A DNA stretch of 12,816 bases from JBBECE01 sp964574935. GTDB lineage: Bacteria; Pseudomonadota; Alphaproteobacteria; Rhizobiales; Devosiaceae. Positions 1-6,454 of the stretch are shown here, one piece after another. Position numbers and translations under genes: made by a program. The notes beneath the pieces are model-generated. The model was given only the letters and a program-made list of their open reading frames with translations, made no database searches and was not told the DNA's origin. The stretch is taken from contig CAZNOZ010000053.1 of the NCBI GenBank assembly GCA_964574935.1, positions 1 through 12,816 on the forward strand. Reading direction: 5' to 3'. Each line of letters begins with the position of its first letter. Within the stretch, counting starts at the first letter, position 1.

Positions 1-249
1 GCCAAGGAAACCGCCAAGGAATCCACCAGGGCGCCCGCCGCCGAGTTCAAGGACGACGTCAAGCTGATCGCCGGCGTCGGCCCGGCCCTCGAGAAGAAGC
101 TCGCCGCCGCTGGCGTCACCTCGCTGACCCAGATCGCCAAGTTCACCAAGGCCGACATCGAACGCGTCGACGCCGAGCTGAATTTCAAGGGCCGCATCGA
201 GCGCGACGACTGGATCTCCCAGGCCAAGAAGCTGATCGCCGGCAAGTAG
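1..249 (+). CDS. rplU: 50S ribosomal protein L21, 3' end with HhH extension (partial)
   Basis: The frame is open from the first base to TAG at 247-249, giving 82 residues of a protein whose start lies outside the window. No part of the L21 core is visible. What is seen is a short Lys/Ala-rich linker (residues 1-17) and a compact helix-hairpin-helix-like domain: LIAGVGPALEKKL at 22-34, then LTQIAKFT, and a closing NFKGRIERDDW at 61-71. This domain is known as a C-terminal extension of L21 in many rhizobial-type alphaproteobacteria, and a near-identical module also ends NuoE in the same group. I call rplU because rpmA follows directly, the usual rplU-rpmA pair. L21 binds 23S rRNA in the 50S subunit; the role of the extension is unknown to me. 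The main alternative is another protein carrying the same module. Confidence 0.78.
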   Translation, partial: AKETAKESTRAPAAEFKDDVKLIAGVGPALEKKLAAAGVTSLTQIAKFTKADIERVDAELNFKGRIERDDWISQAKKLIAGK

Positions 250-253
250 TTCG

Positions 254-294
254 CGCCGCGCGGCGTTGACATTTTTGCGGACGCGGCGGATAAC
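254..294 (+). promoter_or_regulatory. Sigma70-type promoter for rpmA, with an abutting 12-bp palindrome
   Basis: TTGACA at 266-271 matches the -35 consensus fully. After a 17-nt spacer comes GATAAC at 289-294, which matches 4 of 6 bases of the -10 box. Transcription would start near 301, about 25 nt before the rpmA ATG. A perfect palindrome, CGCCGCGCGGCG (254-265), ends on the base just before the -35 box and could be an operator or simply GC-rich coincidence. Promoter position and spacing are read directly from the sequence; activity is inferred. Confidence 0.65.
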
Positions 295-325
295 CCCGCC
301 CGCCGAACGCTAGGAGCCCACGCCG

Positions 326-592
326 ATGGCACACAAGAAGGCAGGCGGTTCATCCCGCAACGGCCGCGACACCGCCGGCCGCCGGCTCGGCGTGAAGAAA
401 TTCGGCGGCGAGCAGGTCATCGCCGGCAATATCCTCATCCGCCAGCGCGGCACCAAATGGCATCCCGGCAACGGGGTGGGGATCGGCCGCGACCACACGA
501 TTTTCGCTCTCGTCGACGGCCAGGTCTCCTTTCGCACCGGCCGCAGCGGGCGCACCTTCGTGTCCGTCACCCCGATGGAGGCGGCCGAATAG
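326..592 (+). CDS. rpmA: 50S ribosomal protein L27
   Basis: This 88-residue protein is the usual length for L27. L27 is a 50S subunit protein whose flexible N-terminus reaches toward the peptidyl-transferase centre and helps position tRNA. It begins MAHKKAGGSSRNGRD, so it has the short mature-type N-terminus and no cleavable extension of the Firmicutes kind. Family motifs seen are GVKKFGGE (residues 22-29), ILIRQRGTKWHPG and GRDHTIFAL. ATG at 326 is fixed by AGGAG at 312-316, nine nt upstream. It follows rplU by 76 nt, and that gap holds its own promoter, so it can probably be transcribed alone as well as by read-through from rplU. Nothing in the protein is unusual. Confidence 0.98.
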   Translation: MAHKKAGGSSRNGRDTAGRRLGVKKFGGEQVIAGNILIRQRGTKWHPGNGVGIGRDHTIFALVDGQVSFRTGRSGRTFVSVTPMEAAE

Positions 593-610
593 CGGCGGGT
601 CGATAGACAT

Positions 611-637
611 TCCGCCGGTCACCCGAACCCCGGCGGA
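611..637 (+). other. Perfect 8-bp inverted repeat after rpmA
   Basis: TCCGCCGG (611-618) and CCGGCGGA (630-637) form a perfect 8-bp stem with an 11-nt loop, 18 nt after the rpmA stop. No T-run follows, so it is not a classical terminator by itself. It may protect the rpmA mRNA 3' end or act with the next hairpin. A small GCCC/GGGC stem with a mostly A loop lies just after it at 645-658. Confidence 0.4.
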
Positions 638-665
638 CTAAATTGCCCCAAAAAGGGCGCGCTGG

Positions 666-697
666 AGGGGAGCGGGAAACCGGCTCCCCTTTGTTGT
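666..697 (+). terminator. Rho-independent terminator-like hairpin, possible attenuator ahead of the GNAT-obgE operon
   Basis: The 5' arm AGGGGAGCGG (666-675) pairs across a GAAA loop (676-679) with CCG (680-682) and CTCCCCT (684-690), leaving G683 bulged. The tail reads TTTGTTGT (690-697), a moderate U-tract. It would end the rpmA transcript. It stops only four nt before the Shine-Dalgarno sequence of the next gene, and I see no clear promoter in between, so it may attenuate transcription into the downstream operon rather than end it completely. Confidence 0.6.
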
Positions 698-701
698 GCC
701 C

Positions 702-706
702 GGAGG
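702..706 (+). promoter_or_regulatory. Ribosome binding site GGAGG of the first GNAT gene
   Basis: GGAGG lies six nt before ATG 713 and settles that start. It is the only strong Shine-Dalgarno sequence ahead of the six-gene coupled chain apart from the one at proA. Confidence 0.75.
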
Positions 707-712
707 CACCCG

Positions 713-1267
713 ATGGACCTCAACGAAATCAGGCCCCGACTACCCCAGACCATCGCCACCGCGCGGCTCGAGTTGCGCCGGCCGGTGTTCGCCGACGTGC
801 CGGCGATCACCGTGCTCGCCAACAACAAGAAGATTTCGGACATGCTGTCCAACCTGCCGCATCCCTACACCTCCGAGGATGCCATCTGGTTCCTGGAGAA
901 CAGGGCCAGGTCGGACACCGAACACAGCTACGCGGTGACGATGGCCGACGGCCTGTTCGTCGGCATGTGCGGGTTGATCGTGAAGCCGGACACGTTGCCC
1001 GAGATCGGCTATTGGCTGGGCGAGGCGCATTGGGGCGCGGGATTGGCGAGCGAAGCGGCGGCGGGGCTGATCGAGGCGATCTTTGCCGCCGGCGCGCCGG
1101 TGGTGACCGCGCGAGCCCTGGCCGTCAACGCGGCATCGTGCCGGGTGCTCGAAAAGCTCGGTTTCACGCTGACCGACGACAGGATCGGCGATTGCGGCCA
1201 GCACAAGGGCGTGCGGGTGAGGTTCTTCGCCCTTGAAGCCACCATGCGACGACGGCGGGCGCCATGA
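713..1267 (+). CDS. GNAT family N-acetyltransferase, RimJ/RimL-like (first of tandem pair)
   Basis: This 184-residue protein is a cytoplasmic acetyl-CoA-dependent N-acetyltransferase of the RimJ/RimL-like branch (Acetyltransf_3). Seen: TARLELRRP near residue 16, which is the usual first strand; EIGYWLG at 97-103; the acetyl-CoA pyrophosphate loop within HWGAGLASEA at 106-115; and the late helix NAASCRVLEKLGF. The start is supported by GGAGG at 702-706. Its stop overlaps the next GNAT start in ATGA (1264-1267), and the two share HPY(T/S), the GY(W/Y)LG block and NAAS...KLGF, so they are probably an old tandem duplication. RimJ and RimL modify N-termini of ribosomal proteins; the place between rpmA and obgE makes a translation-related substrate tempting, but that is inference. 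A small-molecule substrate is equally possible. Confidence 0.9.
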   Translation: MDLNEIRPRLPQTIATARLELRRPVFADVPAITVLANNKKISDMLSNLPHPYTSEDAIWFLENRARSDTEHSYAVTMADGLFVGMCGLIVKPDTLPEIGYWLGEAHWGAGLASEAAAGLIEAIFAAGAPVVTARALAVNAASCRVLEKLGFTLTDDRIGDCGQHKGVRVRFFALEATMRRRRAP

Positions 1268-1800
1268 CGACGCTTCGCACCGAGCGCCTGGTGCTGCGTC
1301 CGCCGCGCCCCGAGGATGCCGACGCGATCGCCGGGCATCTCAGTGATTTCGGCGTCGCGGGCAACCTCGCGCGGGTGCCGCACCCTTACTCGCGCAAGGA
1401 CGCCGAGGCATGGCTGGCGCGTCTGGCTGCGGCGCCCGAACCGGGCAGAACATCCCTGATGATCACGATGCGCGACGGCCCGCTTGCCGGCAATGTCGGT
1501 TTTCACCGACGCGTCGGGGATGCCGCCGAAGTCGGCTACTACCTCGGCCGCCCCTTCTGGGGAGGCGGCCTGATGACCGAGGCGCTGACGGCGGCGCTTT
1601 CCTGGTTCTTCGCCACGGCGGAGGAAGACACGGTGATTTCCGGCGCCTTCCATTTCAACGCCGCCTCCCTTGCCATCCAGCGCAAACTCGGCTTTGTCCA
1701 GACCGGGCGCTCGATGCTGCATTGCCTGGCGCGCGGCGAGGATATCGAGCACATCGACACCGAACTCACCCGCGCCGCATATTCGGCCCTGACCCCATGA
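1264..1800 (+). CDS. GNAT family N-acetyltransferase, RimJ/RimL-like (second of tandem pair)
   Basis: A 178-residue acetyl-CoA-dependent acetyltransferase of the same branch as its neighbour. It opens with TERLVLRPPRPEDADAI, has HPY at 40-42, EVGYYLG at 89-95, the pyrophosphate-binding loop in FWGGGLMTEA at 98-107, and NAASLAIQRKLGF near the C-terminus. The N-terminus is about ten residues shorter than in the first copy. It starts inside the upstream stop (ATGA, 1264-1267) and ends inside the obgE start (ATGA, 1797-1800), with no clear Shine-Dalgarno of its own, so translation should depend on coupling. Single GNAT genes at this position next to obgE are common in rhizobial-type genomes; the substrate is not known to me. 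Confidence 0.9.
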   Translation: MTTLRTERLVLRPPRPEDADAIAGHLSDFGVAGNLARVPHPYSRKDAEAWLARLAAAPEPGRTSLMITMRDGPLAGNVGFHRRVGDAAEVGYYLGRPFWGGGLMTEALTAALSWFFATAEEDTVISGAFHFNAASLAIQRKLGFVQTGRSMLHCLARGEDIEHIDTELTRAAYSALTP

Positions 1801-2828
1801 AATTCCTCGACCAGGCGAAAGTCTTCATCTCCTCCGGCAAGGGCGGCAACGGGTGCGTGAGCTTCCGGCGCGAGAAGTACGTCGAATTCGGCGGCCCCGA
1901 CGGCGGCGATGGCGGCAAGGGTGGAGACGTCTGGGCTGAAGCGGTCGATGGGCTCAACACCCTGATCGACTACCGCTACCAGCAGCACGTGAAGGCAAAA
2001 CCCGGCCGACCCGGCATGGGCAAGTCGCGCACCGGCGCGAGCGGCGCCGACGCAGTGCTCAGGGTCCCCGCCGGCACCCAGATCCTCGACACCGACGGCG
2101 AGACCCTGATCGCCGACCTCGAGAAGGTCGGCGACCGGGTCAGGCTCCTCGCCGGCGGCAATGGCGGCTTCGGCAACCAGCACTTCAAGTCCGCCACCAA
2201 CCGGGCGCCCCGCTCCGCCAATCCCGGCCAGGAGGGCGCCGAGAGGTGGGTCTGGCTGCGCCTGAAGCTGATCGCCGACGCCGGCCTGATCGGGCTGCCC
2301 AACGCCGGCAAATCGACCTTTCTCGCCGCCGTCTCCGCCGCCCGGCCGAAGATCGCCGACTACCCCTTCACGACCCTGCATCCCAATCTCGGCGTGGTGA
2401 AAATCGCCGAGCACGACTTCGTCCTCGCCGACATCCCCGGCCTGATCGAGGGCGCCCACGAGGGTGCCGGCCTGGGCGACCGGTTCCTGGGCCACATCGA
2501 GCGCTGCGAAGCGCTCGTGCATCTCATCGACGCCACACGTGATGACGCTGTTGCGGCCTACCGCACGGTGCGCGAAGAGCTTTCCGAGTATGGCGCCGGC
2601 CTCACTCACAAACCTCAGATCGTGGTCCTGAACAAATCCGACGCCGTCGACGCCGGCGAGCTGGAGCAGAAAGCCCGGCAAATCGAGGCCGAGTCCGGCC
2701 AGGCGGTGCTCGCCGCCTCCGCCGTCGCCGGAACCGGGCTCGACGCGGTGCTTTATCGCATTGCCGCCATCGTCGGCCGCGCCCGCGCCGGGGACCGCGA
2801 ACTCGCCCCCGCGCCCTGGACCCCGTGA
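1797..2828 (+). CDS. obgE: Obg/CgtA family ribosome-associated GTPase
   Basis: A 343-residue GTPase that binds the 50S subunit, helps its late assembly and links it to nutrient status. The N-terminal glycine-rich Obg fold fills about residues 1-158 (KGGNGCVSFRREK, GGPDGGDGGKGGDV). The G domain follows: G1 GLPNAGKS at 166-173, G2 within YPFTTLHPN, G3 DIPG at 212-215, G4 NKSD at 279-282, G5 SAVAG at 308-312. There is no long acidic C-terminal tail as in the E. coli protein. ATG lies in ATGA with the upstream GNAT stop, and the TGA is shared with the proB GTG (GTGA, 2825-2828). In Caulobacter the orthologue CgtA is essential. I see nothing missing from the catalytic motifs. Confidence 0.97.
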   Translation: MKFLDQAKVFISSGKGGNGCVSFRREKYVEFGGPDGGDGGKGGDVWAEAVDGLNTLIDYRYQQHVKAKPGRPGMGKSRTGASGADAVLRVPAGTQILDTDGETLIADLEKVGDRVRLLAGGNGGFGNQHFKSATNRAPRSANPGQEGAERWVWLRLKLIADAGLIGLPNAGKSTFLAAVSAARPKIADYPFTTLHPNLGVVKIAEHDFVLADIPGLIEGAHEGAGLGDRFLGHIERCEALVHLIDATRDDAVAAYRTVREELSEYGAGLTHKPQIVVLNKSDAVDAGELEQKARQIEAESGQAVLAASAVAGTGLDAVLYRIAAIVGRARAGDRELAPAPWTP

Positions 2829-3958
2829 GCGACATGTACGATCCCCTCGCGCCCCATCGCCGCATCACCGTCAAGATCGGCTCGACGCTCCTTGTCGACG
2901 CCGCCTCCGGCAAGCTGCGCGCGGACTGGCTGAAGTCGCTCGCGGCCGACATCGCGGCGCTCAAGGCTCAGGACAAGCAAATCGTCCTGGTTTCCTCCGG
3001 CGCCATTTCCCTGGGCCGGCGCATTCTGGCGCTGACCGCCAGCCCCCTGCCCCTCGACCAGAGCCAGGCCGCCGCCGCCGTCGGTCAGATCGCCCTCTCG
3101 CAGGCCTATCGCGAGCATCTGGGCGCCCATTCCATCGTCACCGGCCAGATCCTGGTCACGCCCAACATCACCGAGGAGCGCCGCTACTTCCTCAACGCCC
3201 GCACCACCATCACCACCCTGATTGAGATGGGCGCGATCCCGATCATCAACGAGAACGATTCGGTAGCGACCGCCGAGATCCGCTATGGCGACAACGACCG
3301 CCTGTCGGCCCGGGTCGCGGCCATGGTGGAGTCGGACGTCCTGGTCATTCTCTCCGACGTTGACGGGCTCTATTCGGCGCCCCCCGACACCAACCCGGAA
3401 GCCGCCCACATCCCGAGCGTCGAACGGGTGACCGCCGAGATCGAAGCCATGGCCGGCGGCGCCGGCTCGGAGGCGGGGCGCGGCGGCATGCTGACCAAGG
3501 TTCAGGCGGCTCGCATGGCCACCGAGGCGGGCACCGCCATGATCATCGCGAAAGGCACCGGCGAGCACCCGCTCAAGGATCTCGCGGCCGGTGCCCGCCA
3601 CACCGTCTTCGCGGCCCGGCTCGACCACCGCACGGCCCGCAAGCGCTGGATCATGGCCGCCATCGTCGCCGGGCGCATGAGCGTCGACGCCGGCGCCGTG
3701 GCGGCGCTCAAACGCGGGACGTCGCTGCTGCCGGTCGGGGTGAGTGAGGTCTCCGGCGACTTTTCACGCGGCGACGCGATCGCTATTGTGGCGCCGTCCG
3801 GAGAGGAGATCGCCCGGGGTCTGGCCGGTTTCGACGCCGCCGACGCCCGCAAAGTGGCCGGCAGGCGAAGCGGCGAGATCGCCGAGATACTGGGAACGAG
3901 CCGCGTCGAGATGGTGCACCGCGACAATCTGGTGCTGCTCGCGGCCGGCAAGGAGTAG
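2825..3958 (+). CDS. proB: Glutamate 5-kinase
   Basis: A 377-residue cytoplasmic enzyme that phosphorylates L-glutamate with ATP to gamma-glutamyl phosphate, the first step of proline synthesis and normally the one inhibited by proline. An amino-acid kinase domain covers about residues 12-260: VKIGS with Lys17, VSSGAISLG near 57-65, NEND at 142-145 and GDNDRLSA at 155-162. A C-terminal PUA domain follows from about residue 278 to the end, the long form found in most bacteria. The GTG start at 2825 overlaps the obgE stop (GTGA); an in-frame ATG at 2834 would remove three residues, and neither start has a strong Shine-Dalgarno. proA follows after four nt, so both enzymes of this unstable intermediate are made together. 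Confidence 0.97.
   Translation: MSDMYDPLAPHRRITVKIGSTLLVDAASGKLRADWLKSLAADIAALKAQDKQIVLVSSGAISLGRRILALTASPLPLDQSQAAAAVGQIALSQAYREHLGAHSIVTGQILVTPNITEERRYFLNARTTITTLIEMGAIPIINENDSVATAEIRYGDNDRLSARVAAMVESDVLVILSDVDGLYSAPPDTNPEAAHIPSVERVTAEIEAMAGGAGSEAGRGGMLTKVQAARMATEAGTAMIIAKGTGEHPLKDLAAGARHTVFAARLDHRTARKRWIMAAIVAGRMSVDAGAVAALKRGTSLLPVGVSEVSGDFSRGDAIAIVAPSGEEIARGLAGFDAADARKVAGRRSGEIAEILGTSRVEMVHRDNLVLLAAGKE
3950..3955 (+). promoter_or_regulatory. Ribosome binding site AAGGAG of proA, inside the proB 3' end
   Basis: AAGGAG is formed by the last two sense codons of proB and sits seven nt before GTG 3963. It decides that start over in-frame upstream ATG codons that lie within proB. Confidence 0.8.
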
Positions 3959-3962
3959 TCAA

Positions 3963-5255
3963 GTGGGCAACGTCACGACCCTCGACCGGTCGGGCACCGA
4001 CATCGAAGCGTTGATGGCCAGGATCGGCGCCGACGCGCGCGCCGCCGCCGACGTGCTGGCCATGGCCGATCCGCAAGCCAAGAGCCAGGCCCTTGTCGCG
4101 GCCGCCGACGCCATCGACGCCGGCGGCGCCGACATATTGGCGGCCAACCGCACAGACCTCGAAGCCGCTCGCACGGGCGGCCTTTCCGCCGCCCTCATCG
4201 ACCGGCTGGAGCTGAATGAGGACCGCATCGCGGCGATCACCGACGCTTTGAAGGCCATTGCGGCGATGGACGACCCGATCGGCACTGTCATCGCCGAGTG
4301 GGAGCGCCCCAACGGGCTCAGGATCGAGCGCGTGCGCACGCCGCTGGGCGTGATCGGCATCATCTTCGAGAGCCGGCCCAATGTGACCGCCGACGCCGGC
4401 GCCTTGTGTCTGAAGTCCGGCAACGCCGCCATCCTGAGAGGCGGCTCGGACAGCTTTCATTCCTCACGCGCCATTCATGCCTGCCTCGTCGAAGGACTCG
4501 CCTCGGTGGGGCTGCCTCAAACCGCCATCCAGCTGGTGCCGACCACGGATCGCGCCGCGGTCGGCCAGATGCTGACCGGGCTCTCCGGCAACATCGACGT
4601 CATCGTGCCCCGTGGCGGCCGCTCGCTCGTCGAGCGGATCGAGGCCGAGGCGCGGGTCCCCGTGTTCGCGCACCTCGAAGGGATCGTGCACATCTATGTC
4701 GACAAAAGCGCCGACCCGCAGATGGCTGCTGACATCGTCGTCAACGCCAAGATGCGGCGCACCTCGATCTGCGGCGCCGCCGAAACGGTCCTGGTCCACC
4801 GCGATGCTGTCGCCACGCACCTGCCGGTGATCGCCGAAGCGCTCGCCAGGGCCGGATGCAAGATCCGGGGGGACGCGACGGTGGTTGCGAACGTCCCTGC
4901 CGCCACGACGGCGACCGAGGCGGACTGGGGCAGGGAGTTTCTCGACGCGATCATCGCCATCCGCGTCGTCGACGATCTCGACGAGGCCCTCGAACACATA
5001 AGGGCCCACCACTCCCACCACACCGACGCCATCGTCGCCGAGGACGCGGCAACCGTGGCGCGGTTCTTCGCCGAACTCGATTCCGCGATCCTGATGCATA
5101 ACGCCTCGACCCAGTTCGCCGACGGCGGCGAGTTCGGCATGGGCGCCGAGATCGGCATCGCCACCGGCAAGCTGCACGCAAGAGGCCCGGTCGGCGTCAA
5201 CGAGCTGACGAGTTACAAGTATCTGGTGCACGGCAACGGGCAAATCCGTCCTTGA
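3963..5255 (+). CDS. proA: Glutamate-5-semialdehyde dehydrogenase (gamma-glutamyl phosphate reductase)
   Basis: A 430-residue NADPH-dependent reductase that turns gamma-glutamyl phosphate into glutamate 5-semialdehyde, the second step of proline synthesis; the product closes spontaneously and would be finished by ProC, which is not in this window. It belongs to the aldehyde dehydrogenase superfamily: GVIGIIFESRPNVTAD from residue 129, LKSGNAAILRGGS, then the catalytic cysteine Cys270 in RTSICGAAE, and GPVGVNELTSYKY near the C-terminus. The length is typical. The start is GTG 3963, chosen for its AAGGAG at 3950-3955; the frame stays open upstream into proB but that stretch is out-of-frame proB sequence. 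Its TGA shares bases with the proposed nadD TTG (TTGA, 5252-5255). Confidence 0.97.
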   Translation: MGNVTTLDRSGTDIEALMARIGADARAAADVLAMADPQAKSQALVAAADAIDAGGADILAANRTDLEAARTGGLSAALIDRLELNEDRIAAITDALKAIAAMDDPIGTVIAEWERPNGLRIERVRTPLGVIGIIFESRPNVTADAGALCLKSGNAAILRGGSDSFHSSRAIHACLVEGLASVGLPQTAIQLVPTTDRAAVGQMLTGLSGNIDVIVPRGGRSLVERIEAEARVPVFAHLEGIVHIYVDKSADPQMAADIVVNAKMRRTSICGAAETVLVHRDAVATHLPVIAEALARAGCKIRGDATVVANVPAATTATEADWGREFLDAIIAIRVVDDLDEALEHIRAHHSHHTDAIVAEDAATVARFFAELDSAILMHNASTQFADGGEFGMGAEIGIATGKLHARGPVGVNELTSYKYLVHGNGQIRP

Positions 5256-5881
5256 GCCACCGCCCGGAGGCGCCACGAGGCGATCTCGATCTGCCGGCCT
5301 CGGCGCCGGGCATGCGCATCGGCCTGTTCGGAGGCAGTTTCAATCCGCCCCATGACGGGCACCGGCTGGTTTCCCGGCAAGCGCTGAAACGCCTGCATCT
5401 GGATGCCCTGTGGTGGTTGGTCAGCCCCGCCAATCCGCTCAAGGATGCCGCCGAGCTCACCCCGCTCGCCGAGCGCATCGCCGCCGCACGGGCGCTGATC
5501 GACCATCCCCGGGTGCATGTGACGGGGTTCGAGGCCGCGGCCGGGTTCACCTATTCGTATCTGACCCTCGCCTTCCTGCGCCGGACGCACGCCGACCGCA
5601 GGTTCGTCTGGATAATGGGCGCCGACAATCTCGCCGGCTTCCATCGCTGGGAACGCTGGCGGGCGATCGCGAGCCTTGTTCCCATCGCCGTCTATGTCCG
5701 GCCCGGCTCCTCGCGCCGCGCCCCCTTCTCCCGCGCCGCCACCGCGCTCGCCCGCTACCGGATCGAGGAAACCGACGCCCCGCGCCTGGCCGACATGCAG
5801 CCGCCGGCGTGGGTGTATCTTCATGGCATCATGTCGGAGATATCCTCGACCGCGTTAAGGCAGCCGGCCGCAAACCCTTGA
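5252..5881 (+). CDS. nadD: Nicotinate-nucleotide adenylyltransferase
   Basis: A 209-residue cytoplasmic enzyme that adenylates nicotinate mononucleotide with ATP to give deamido-NAD, a central step of NAD synthesis. Nucleotidyltransferase motifs are complete: GGSFNPPHDGH with the HxGH signature at 34-37, IMGADNLAGFHRW in the middle, and the C-terminal ISSTALR at 197-203. I use the TTG at 5252, which overlaps the proA stop; rhizobial NadD proteins often carry about 20 residues before the MRIGLFGGSF strand. An ATG at 5312 would begin exactly at that strand and give 189 residues. Neither has a clear Shine-Dalgarno, so the start is open. It is the last gene of the coupled chain. Confidence 0.95.
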   Translation: MSHRPEAPRGDLDLPASAPGMRIGLFGGSFNPPHDGHRLVSRQALKRLHLDALWWLVSPANPLKDAAELTPLAERIAAARALIDHPRVHVTGFEAAAGFTYSYLTLAFLRRTHADRRFVWIMGADNLAGFHRWERWRAIASLVPIAVYVRPGSSRRAPFSRAATALARYRIEETDAPRLADMQPPAWVYLHGIMSEISSTALRQPAANP

Positions 5882-5956
5882 AATGCATGCCCCCGCAGCC
5901 CATTATGGGGTCGTTCGGCGGTCCAGCGGGCCGTCGGGCGCAGTGTTCGCAAGCGG

Positions 5957-6055
5957 ATGAAATCTCTTGCTGCCAGTCGGCACCGTCAGAACCAGGATTA
6001 TTCCGAGCATATGCATGACTTTGTGACCGCGCTCCCCCAGGGCGTGCGCGCATGA
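5957..6055 (+). CDS. Possible small ORF (32 residues) coupled to rsfS
   Basis: ATG 5957 opens a 32-codon frame, beginning MKSLAASRHRQN and ending VTALPQGVRA, whose TGA (6053-6055) overlaps the rsfS ATG in the ATGA pattern used by other coupled genes here. A second in-frame ATG at 6011 would give 14 residues. Against it: no clear Shine-Dalgarno, a codon choice with many A/T third positions unlike the neighbours in its first two-thirds, and no family I recognise. The surrounding spacer (5882-6051) shows no other gene and no promoter I can defend. It could be a leader peptide, or chance. Confidence 0.22.
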   Translation: MKSLAASRHRQNQDYSEHMHDFVTALPQGVRA

Positions 6056-6438
6056 ACCCTGTCGCCCCCCGCTCGCGCGGCGGAGCGGTCCAACAGCCGC
6101 ACCCACAGATGATCGACGTCGTGTTGCAGAGCCTCGACGACGCCAAGGCCGAGCACACCGTCTCCATCGACATGACCGGCAAATCCCCGCTCACCGACCA
6201 CATGGTGATCACCTCCGGGCGCTCGCACCGCCATGTCGGCGCGGTCGCCGACCAGCTCACCCGCGCCCTCAAGGAGCACGGGTTCGGCGGGGCGAAGGTG
6301 GAGGGGGTCCCCAGTTGCGACTGGGTACTCGTCGACGCCGGGGACGTGGTGGTCCACATCTTCCGCCCCGAGGTCAGGGAGTTCTACAACCTCGAGAAGA
6401 TGTGGTCCGCCGACCTGCCGGCGGCCGAGGCCCACTAG
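6052..6438 (+). CDS. rsfS: Ribosomal silencing factor RsfS
   Basis: A 128-residue protein of the RsfS/Iojap family. It binds L14 on the 50S subunit and blocks joining to 30S, shutting translation down in starvation. Motifs seen: DHMVITSGRSHRHV (49-62) and DWVLVDAGDVVVHIF (90-104) followed by REFYNLEKMW. ATG 6052 is the furthest upstream start possible, because an in-frame TGA lies at 6016-6018; a weak AGGG at 6039-6042 precedes it. The core fold starts near residue 20, where ATG 6109 would give a shorter protein, so the first 19 residues are uncertain. rlmH follows after 16 nt, the usual rsfS-rlmH pair. Confidence 0.95.
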   Translation: MNPVAPRSRGGAVQQPHPQMIDVVLQSLDDAKAEHTVSIDMTGKSPLTDHMVITSGRSHRHVGAVADQLTRALKEHGFGGAKVEGVPSCDWVLVDAGDVVVHIFRPEVREFYNLEKMWSADLPAAEAH

Positions 6439-6454
6439 CGGGCTTTGAGTTGAG

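Noticed and set aside
643..1236. Alternative + strand frame of 197 codons over the first GNAT
   Set aside because: Arg-rich shifted frame with no domain; the frame from 713 has all GNAT motifs.
1539..2681. Long open frame (380 codons) on the - strand opposite obgE
   Set aside because: It is antisense to a complete Obg GTPase, is Gly/Ala/Val/Asp-biased as expected of mirrored GC-rich codons, and shows no domain.
2753..3628. Open frame (291 codons) on the - strand opposite proB
   Set aside because: Shadow of the proB frame; glycine- and arginine-rich with no recognisable motif.
3744..3962. Longer proA with an ATG far upstream inside proB
   Set aside because: The added residues are out-of-frame proB sequence; GTG 3963 has an ideal Shine-Dalgarno and gives the normal ProA length.
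5940..6010. tRNA-like or promoter-like pieces in the nadD-rsfS gap (GTTCGCAA, TTGCTG, GATTAT)
   Set aside because: No cloverleaf stems can be drawn, and the promoter-like boxes are 23 nt apart rather than 16-18.
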